A DNA stretch of 64,000 nt from JAUNBN01 sp036645935 (lineage in GTDB: Bacteria > Bacillota > Clostridia > Oscillospirales > Ruminococcaceae): positions 124,001-188,000 of the forward strand of contig JAVXNE010000001.1 of NCBI GenBank assembly GCA_036645935.1, read 5' to 3'. The position numbers and the translations under genes were made by a program. This document shows, in pieces, positions 59,962-64,000 of this stretch. The notes beneath the pieces were generated by a model. That model made no database searches, was not told where the DNA came from, and saw nothing but the letters and a program-made list of their open reading frames with translations. How positions within the stretch are numbered: the stretch's first letter is position 1; the number at the start of each line of letters is the position of its first letter.

Positions 59962-61455
59962 ATGGAACTGAATTCGACCCAATTTTGCAAAACTCTGAAC
60001 GGACTTTTTTTAATATTATGCGTGCCTTCGGCACTGCTGCTATCGATTTGCACCGTGCTGACCGACTGCGCGAGCGCATTCTCGGCCCTGCTCGCTCTCG
60101 TGCTCTGCGCGCTGTGGGCACTGCTGCTTTTCAAGGGATTGCCGCTGCTCGAGCGCGTGCGCGACGAACGGCGTATAATCGCCGTATTTTATCTGCTTCT
60201 CGCATCGCTTATGGTGTTCTCTCTGTTTTACGGAAAATCTCACATTCCTGTGCCGCGCGGAGATTTTGAAGCGATACATACCGGTGTGAAAGAAGCTGTG
60301 GATTTTGGACACCTCACCGACAGTAACCCTTATTTTCTGCGCTACGGTCATCAGCGCGGGACACTTTTTGTGCTCTCTCTATACAACTACGCGCTGCAGC
60401 GTCTCGGCATCTGCCCGAGCGTCGATATATACGCAAATATGGTTCTCGTCGATATCTTCATCGCACTCTCGATAGCGCTGTCGTTCGACATCGCCCGACG
60501 CCTTGCGGGAACTCCCAGAGCTTTCTGTTTTGCACTGCTCGCATTCTCATATCTGCCGTTTTACACCACAACCTCATACTATTCGAGCACGATCGGAATG
60601 CCGTTCATAACGGGAGGGGTGTGGATGTATGTCGTCGCGCGTGAGCGCAAACGCCGGAGTTTGTCAAGGCATCTGCTGCTCACAGCGTGTGGAGGATGTC
60701 TTGCCGTCTCAACCGTGATTGGAGGGCTTGCGAACATAGTTGCTGCCGCGCTCGTCATTCATCTTTTTATCACAAACGATATCAAGAAATTCGCGAAACA
60801 GTTTGCGGCGCTTGCCGCTGGATTCGCACTGCTGTTCACTGGATTTCAATTTGCCATTCGCAATGGTGGGATAATCGACTTTGCCGACGAGAAAAAAGAA
60901 CTGTTCCCGCTCGGATATTGGTTGATGGTCGCGCTCAAGGACGATGGGCTTTATGTTGAGGAAGATTATCAAAAAATGGTTTCGCTGCCCGATTACGACT
61001 CCCGCGTTGAGTACACGAGCAGCGAGATATCGCGCATTTTGAATGAGACAAACGCAGGGGATCTTGTGCGTCACCAATGGGTTAAAACCAAAATTTCGTG
61101 GACACAGTGGGGATATAGCGGCGCGTCTGAATTGCCGCTGTCAATTTTCTCTGCGGCGCGCTCGGTGCTTCTCTCGCTGATAATACTTGCCGGTGCGGTG
61201 CTCTCCGCAAAACGCCGCTCTCCCGATGAGCTCTCTCTCTTTTTGCTGATAGTTTTCGGATTGTTCCTTTTCTTTGAATTTTGGGAGGCAAAACCGGGAG
61301 CGATGTTCTCCGTTATGCCGCTGCTTTGTGTGTTCGGCGCGCTCACCGCACCCGCGCGGCGAAACTCTGTACCCCGAGAGATCCTTAATACGCGAAAGCT
61401 CCCCACAGATCATGCACAATATGCTAAAGACTTCAGCTCTGCAAGCGCATCCTGA
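59962..61455 (+). CDS. Polytopic membrane protein, possible GT-C glycosyltransferase
   Basis: A 497-residue protein with about eleven membrane helices. After the third helix an outside loop reads PVPRGDFEAIH with Asp101. It is followed by YFLRYGHQRGTLFVL, a layout like that of GT-C sugar transferases acting on lipid-linked donors. A soluble loop lies at about 310-385. There is no specific family name I can give. GGAG lies six bases before the ATG. It is upstream of a surface-glycan region on the other strand, which supports a glycan role. It is not an obvious homolog of the protein at 49680. Confidence 0.6.
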   Translation: MELNSTQFCKTLNGLFLILCVPSALLLSICTVLTDCASAFSALLALVLCALWALLLFKGLPLLERVRDERRIIAVFYLLLASLMVFSLFYGKSHIPVPRGDFEAIHTGVKEAVDFGHLTDSNPYFLRYGHQRGTLFVLSLYNYALQRLGICPSVDIYANMVLVDIFIALSIALSFDIARRLAGTPRAFCFALLAFSYLPFYTTTSYYSSTIGMPFITGGVWMYVVARERKRRSLSRHLLLTACGGCLAVSTVIGGLANIVAAALVIHLFITNDIKKFAKQFAALAAGFALLFTGFQFAIRNGGIIDFADEKKELFPLGYWLMVALKDDGLYVEEDYQKMVSLPDYDSRVEYTSSEISRILNETNAGDLVRHQWVKTKISWTQWGYSGASELPLSIFSAARSVLLSLIILAGAVLSAKRRSPDELSLFLLIVFGLFLFFEFWEAKPGAMFSVMPLLCVFGALTAPARRNSVPREILNTRKLPTDHAQYAKDFSSASAS

Positions 61456-62070
61456 GTTTTTCTTCTCTCAGCTACGGGCGCAAACGCAATATGTCATTGC
61501 GTGTTTCAACGTCATTCCGATCAAACCAGAGCGGCCGTCGGATATGCGGCTGTGTACGCATTTTCAAGTTTCTCATGCAATGTTTTTTGATGCTAAGGTC
61601 CAAAATCCCTGTAATTTAAAATGGTCGGATAACCTGTCCATGAAACGCCGGAATCATCATGCACGCCACATACGGAAAGTTTATGGTTCTTTGAGTTTCG
61701 CGTGTTTACCCCGCACTCAAAACATAATTCCGATTGCAAACGGTACCATTCAGCAAGTATTAAACGGATAATTGGGGCGGCAGTCACAGCAAACGTGACC
61801 TCCACCTTTTTTTGAGAGTTTAATGTTTTTGCGGCAACATAATGCAGCTTCTTGTCCTGTCAGAATAACACAGCTCACAATCAGTGTTTTTCAAAAATAT
61901 AAAACGCAGGTAAAATCTCTTGCAGTTTTCCATCTGTGACTTTAAAGGGTATGGCCTTCGGAAAATGCGCTCTGTTCGTATTCTTTTAAAAAATCGTTTG
62001 CATTGAACGGGTTCTTGCACGAAAAATGGCAAAATTTCGCATTCTCACCGTGCTTTCATGCAAACATTTT
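61456..62070. other. Long gene-free stretch
   Basis: Over 600 bases with no recognisable gene. A weak hairpin (GTCAC / GTGAC, 61783-61799) followed by a run of T at 61807-61813 may end the membrane protein gene. Short frames here lack ribosome binding sites. It may be a decayed gene, but I cannot identify one. Confidence 0.35.
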
Positions 62071-62112
62071 GTAAAAAATAAAAAAGCGACCTCCACGAGC
62101 AATCGCTTTTAT
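62071..62112 (-). terminator. Rho-independent terminator of the glycan gene cluster
   Basis: Leftward, AAAGCGA pairs with TCGCTTT around a 13-base loop and is followed by TTT and ATTTTTT. It lies about 195 bases past the GT2 gene stop. Confidence 0.75.
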
Positions 62113-62306
62113 TGTGATTCAATTAGCTTAAGGGGATCGCGCCGCGTCGTCGACACAAAGTCTCTTCGCTCAAATTCCAAATTGCCGGAACAGCGACATT
62201 AAGACAAAGCTTGCTCAAATAACGACAGGCAGGTGACAGACGCCATGATCAAATAGAATAAAAAGATAGCTCCGCCGTTTCACATCGCTCAACAAAAATC
62301 TGTTTT

Positions 62307-63407
62307 TTATTTGGGCTGCACGTGTTTCATCCTCGCGGTGATAACGGTGGCACGCCCTCCCTTGTTTTTGAGCTTTGCTTTGAGTGTCGCCCTTCGGATT
62401 TGAGCCACCGTGTGCTCCGATTCCGAGAGCTGAGATTCATCGGGATTTTTTTCATTCACTTTGGCATCGCGGCGACGCTCTGACTCATCACAGCGATCTT
62501 CAACTATGTACACAGGCCGTTCGCGAGACGCATCGAACGAGCGCCAAAGGTAATTTCCGAGCACACCGAGAGTCAGCATCATTATTCCGAAGCTGAACAG
62601 CTGAAAGATGAAGAGTGTCGTGAATCCCTCAACCGGAATCTTGCCGAATATCTTGTTCGCAAGCACGAAAAACGCCCACAAAATCGAGCCTGCACACGAT
62701 ATTGCCCCCACAGCCGACACAAAAGTTATCGGAACAGCCGTAAAGCTGAAAAACGTGTCTGAGACGAGCCTCATCTTTTTTCTGAGCGTCCAGCGGCTCT
62801 TTCCAATCTCGCGCTCGGCGCGGGTGTAGTAGACCTCTGCGGTCTTGAATCCGCTCCAGAGAATCTGCCCTGTAAGCGCGCTGTTGCGCTCGTCCATACG
62901 CTCGAGCACCTCGATAACCTTGCGGTCGAGAAGATAGACATCAAATCCCGCCTCCGGCATATTTGGCAGCGCGAATTTTCTCGTTATTTTATAGTAAAGG
63001 TTCGCAAAAAAATTGTTTTTTGCGCCGTCGTTTCTGCCATCCCGAACCGCGAGTACGACATTGTTCCCGCGCTTCCACATCTCGTACATCTCGAGAATAA
63101 GCTCGGTCGGCTCCTGCAAATCAGCCGCCTTGACGACAGCACATTCCCCTGTTGACTCCGAGAGCCCACATAAGATCGCCGCATGAGATCCAAAATTTCG
63201 GGACAGCTTTACCCCACGCACGTTGGAATTTCGATTGCACAGCTCCTCAATTACCGCCCAACTGCCATCGCTTGAGCCGTCGTCCACAAAAATTATCTCA
63301 CATCCAAAATCAGCGACATCCAAAACCTTGCGCTCAATGTCAGCGTAAAGAGGTCGCAGATTATCCTCGTTAAAATAGACAGGAATAACAATCGAGAGCT
63401 TAGGCAT
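62307..63407 (-). CDS. GT2 family glycosyltransferase, GtrB/DPM-like
   Basis: A 366-residue enzyme of the family that puts sugars onto polyprenyl phosphate. The GT-A domain starts PKLSIVIPVYFNEDNL. It has FVDDGSSDGSW with the nucleotide-binding Asp pair, and KAADLQEP at the metal-binding site. Two membrane helices lie at about 230-255 and 265-290. An extended basic tail of about 60 residues follows, longer than usual. The ATG at 63407 has GGGAGG nine bases upstream. It overlaps the end of the FdtA-like gene by eight bases. It probably supplies a lipid-linked sugar to a GT-C transferase such as its neighbour. Confidence 0.9.
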   Translation of the reverse strand: MPKLSIVIPVYFNEDNLRPLYADIERKVLDVADFGCEIIFVDDGSSDGSWAVIEELCNRNSNVRGVKLSRNFGSHAAILCGLSESTGECAVVKAADLQEPTELILEMYEMWKRGNNVVLAVRDGRNDGAKNNFFANLYYKITRKFALPNMPEAGFDVYLLDRKVIEVLERMDERNSALTGQILWSGFKTAEVYYTRAEREIGKSRWTLRKKMRLVSDTFFSFTAVPITFVSAVGAISCAGSILWAFFVLANKIFGKIPVEGFTTLFIFQLFSFGIMMLTLGVLGNYLWRSFDASRERPVYIVEDRCDESERRRDAKVNEKNPDESQLSESEHTVAQIRRATLKAKLKNKGGRATVITARMKHVQPK

Positions 63408-63819
63408 CGAGCGCAGCCTCCCTTGCAAACTCTGCGTAATCGCGTATGTATTCTGAGGGATCGTAGTGCTCGCTCGCCAGCACTAGCAGCACGGAATCGA
63501 CTGAGAAATCGTACATGTCCTTCCACACCATCGTTGGAAGATATATACCTACATGCGGCCGGTCCAGCTCATAGACAGTCTCGCTCCCCATGCCGTCGAG
63601 TACCTTGACCTTGCTCGTGCCCGCAACATTGATGAGCACAAACTCGCTGCGCCGGTTGGCGTGCTGACCGCGAACCACAGCGGCGTCCGAGCCGTATATG
63701 TAAAAAACCCTTTTTATCTCAAACGGCACATCCGCGCTTCCTTCAACGACAACAAGATGGCCGCGCGCGTCGCCCATCTGTTTGAATTCCATCATTTTCA
63801 CTTTATTTGAATTGTTCAT
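63400..63819 (-). CDS. FdtA/QdtA-family cupin (dTDP-sugar ketoisomerase-like)
   Basis: A 139-residue single cupin of the WxcM/FdtA family. Known members isomerise dTDP-4-keto-6-deoxyglucose between 4-keto and 3-keto forms on the way to 3-amino sugars. The opening GDARGHLVVVEG and the core VPFEIKRVFYIYG are typical. The histidine motif, commonly RGxHAHK, here reads RGQHANR, so the second His is Asn. The end matches the family (VLLVLASEHYDPSEYIRDY). GGAG precedes the ATG. It overlaps both the GNAT gene upstream and the GT2 gene downstream. Confidence 0.85.
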   Translation of the reverse strand: MNNSNKVKMMEFKQMGDARGHLVVVEGSADVPFEIKRVFYIYGSDAAVVRGQHANRRSEFVLINVAGTSKVKVLDGMGSETVYELDRPHVGIYLPTMVWKDMYDFSVDSVLLVLASEHYDPSEYIRDYAEFAREAALDA

Positions 63820-64000
63820 TTAATTCTCCGTACAGCATCCCGTATACTACAAGGTCTCGCGCGATGCCGTTCAAAACCAGATGTTTTCTGAAAACGCCTT
63901 CCCGCACGAACCCGAGTTTCTCATAAAAAGCGATAGCGCGCCCATTATCTTCGAGCACGTTTAGATAGATCCTGTGCAGCGAAAGCTCATCGAATCCTCG
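63803..64000 (-). CDS. C-terminal part of a GNAT acetyltransferase (partial)
   Basis: The frame is open from the right edge to a TAA at 63803-63805, giving the last 65 residues. They read as the second half of a RimJ/PseH-type GNAT domain: LHRIYLNVLEDNGRAIAFYE, then KLGFVREGVFRKH and LVVYGMLYGEL. Beside an FdtA-like isomerase it is plausibly a sugar N-acetyltransferase, or a similar enzyme acting on a nucleotide-linked amino sugar. It overlaps the next gene by 17 bases. The start lies outside the window. Confidence 0.82.
   Translation of the reverse strand, partial: RGFDELSLHRIYLNVLEDNGRAIAFYEKLGFVREGVFRKHLVLNGIARDLVVYGMLYGELNEQFK

Noticed and set aside
1..64000. CRISPR array, prophage, rRNA or tRNA genes
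   Set aside because: I looked for regularly spaced repeats, integrases, phage structural genes and tRNA T-arm motifs and found none I could support by eye.

Overview
The window is a stretch of chromosomal housekeeping DNA from a Gram-positive bacterium of the class Clostridia. It is probably an uncultured gut-type lineage related to Oscillospirales or Christensenellales. The evidence is ribosome binding sites of the GGAGG type, a T-box leader, an L10 leader in front of rplJ, RqcH, TrmK, YwiB-argS, class B sortases, a GTP-type PEP carboxykinase and roughly even base composition. Species-level identity is an inference I cannot test. There is no rRNA, tRNA, CRISPR array, prophage or intact insertion sequence that I can recognise. 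About 56 genes are supported.

Layout. 1-2.2 kb: the tail of a purine permease and an MFS transporter. 2.4-5.4 kb: metN-metI-metQ methionine importer behind a T-box leader whose apparent specifier is AUG. 5.5-8.4 kb: a formyltransferase-like protein, a cysteine hydrolase and a PepV-type dipeptidase. 8.8-10.1 kb: a NusG domain II membrane protein and a PdaA-like deacetylase. 10.6-14.1 kb: YbaK-type editing protein, gltX and trpS. 14.9-18.0 kb: a probable operon of a MATE exporter, an FchA-like folate enzyme and a fusion of the FolT folate-uptake subunit with 5-formyl-THF cyclo-ligase. 18.2-25.5 kb: CorC/HlyC protein, GH25 lysozyme with an unknown exported partner, a Fic protein lacking its motif histidine, a class B sortase and galM. 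25.9-29.1 kb: a GGDEF-EAL protein, a cold-shock protein and a UPF0316 protein.

29.6-33.3 kb: rpmG-secE-nusG-rplK-rplA-rplJ-rplL, read leftward from a consensus promoter and closed by a terminator instead of running into rpoB. 33.6-38.2 kb: ddl, murI, ywiB-like gene, argS and a SHOCT protein. 38.5-43.9 kb: iscS-thiI followed by a 1032-residue protein joining CinA, a membrane segment, a sortase-like domain without catalytic residues, and a SpoIID/LytB domain. 44.2-47.9 kb: flavin reductase-like gene, then trmK-nif3-rqcH. 48.1-53.4 kb: DUF1858 protein, second class B sortase, GT-C-like membrane protein and pckG. 54.0-59.8 kb: polA-rimI-tsaD, a dihydrouridine synthase and an HD nucleotidase. 60.0-64.0 kb: a second GT-C-like membrane protein, then the edge of a surface-glycan cluster (GT2 transferase, FdtA-like cupin, GNAT acetyltransferase).

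The strongest candidates for something undescribed are the CinA/pseudo-sortase/SpoIID fusion and the FolT/cyclo-ligase fusion. The first would put a nucleotide-repair enzyme in the cytoplasm and a peptidoglycan-acting domain outside on one chain. The second couples folate uptake to folate interconversion. The His-less Fic protein is a third point worth testing.
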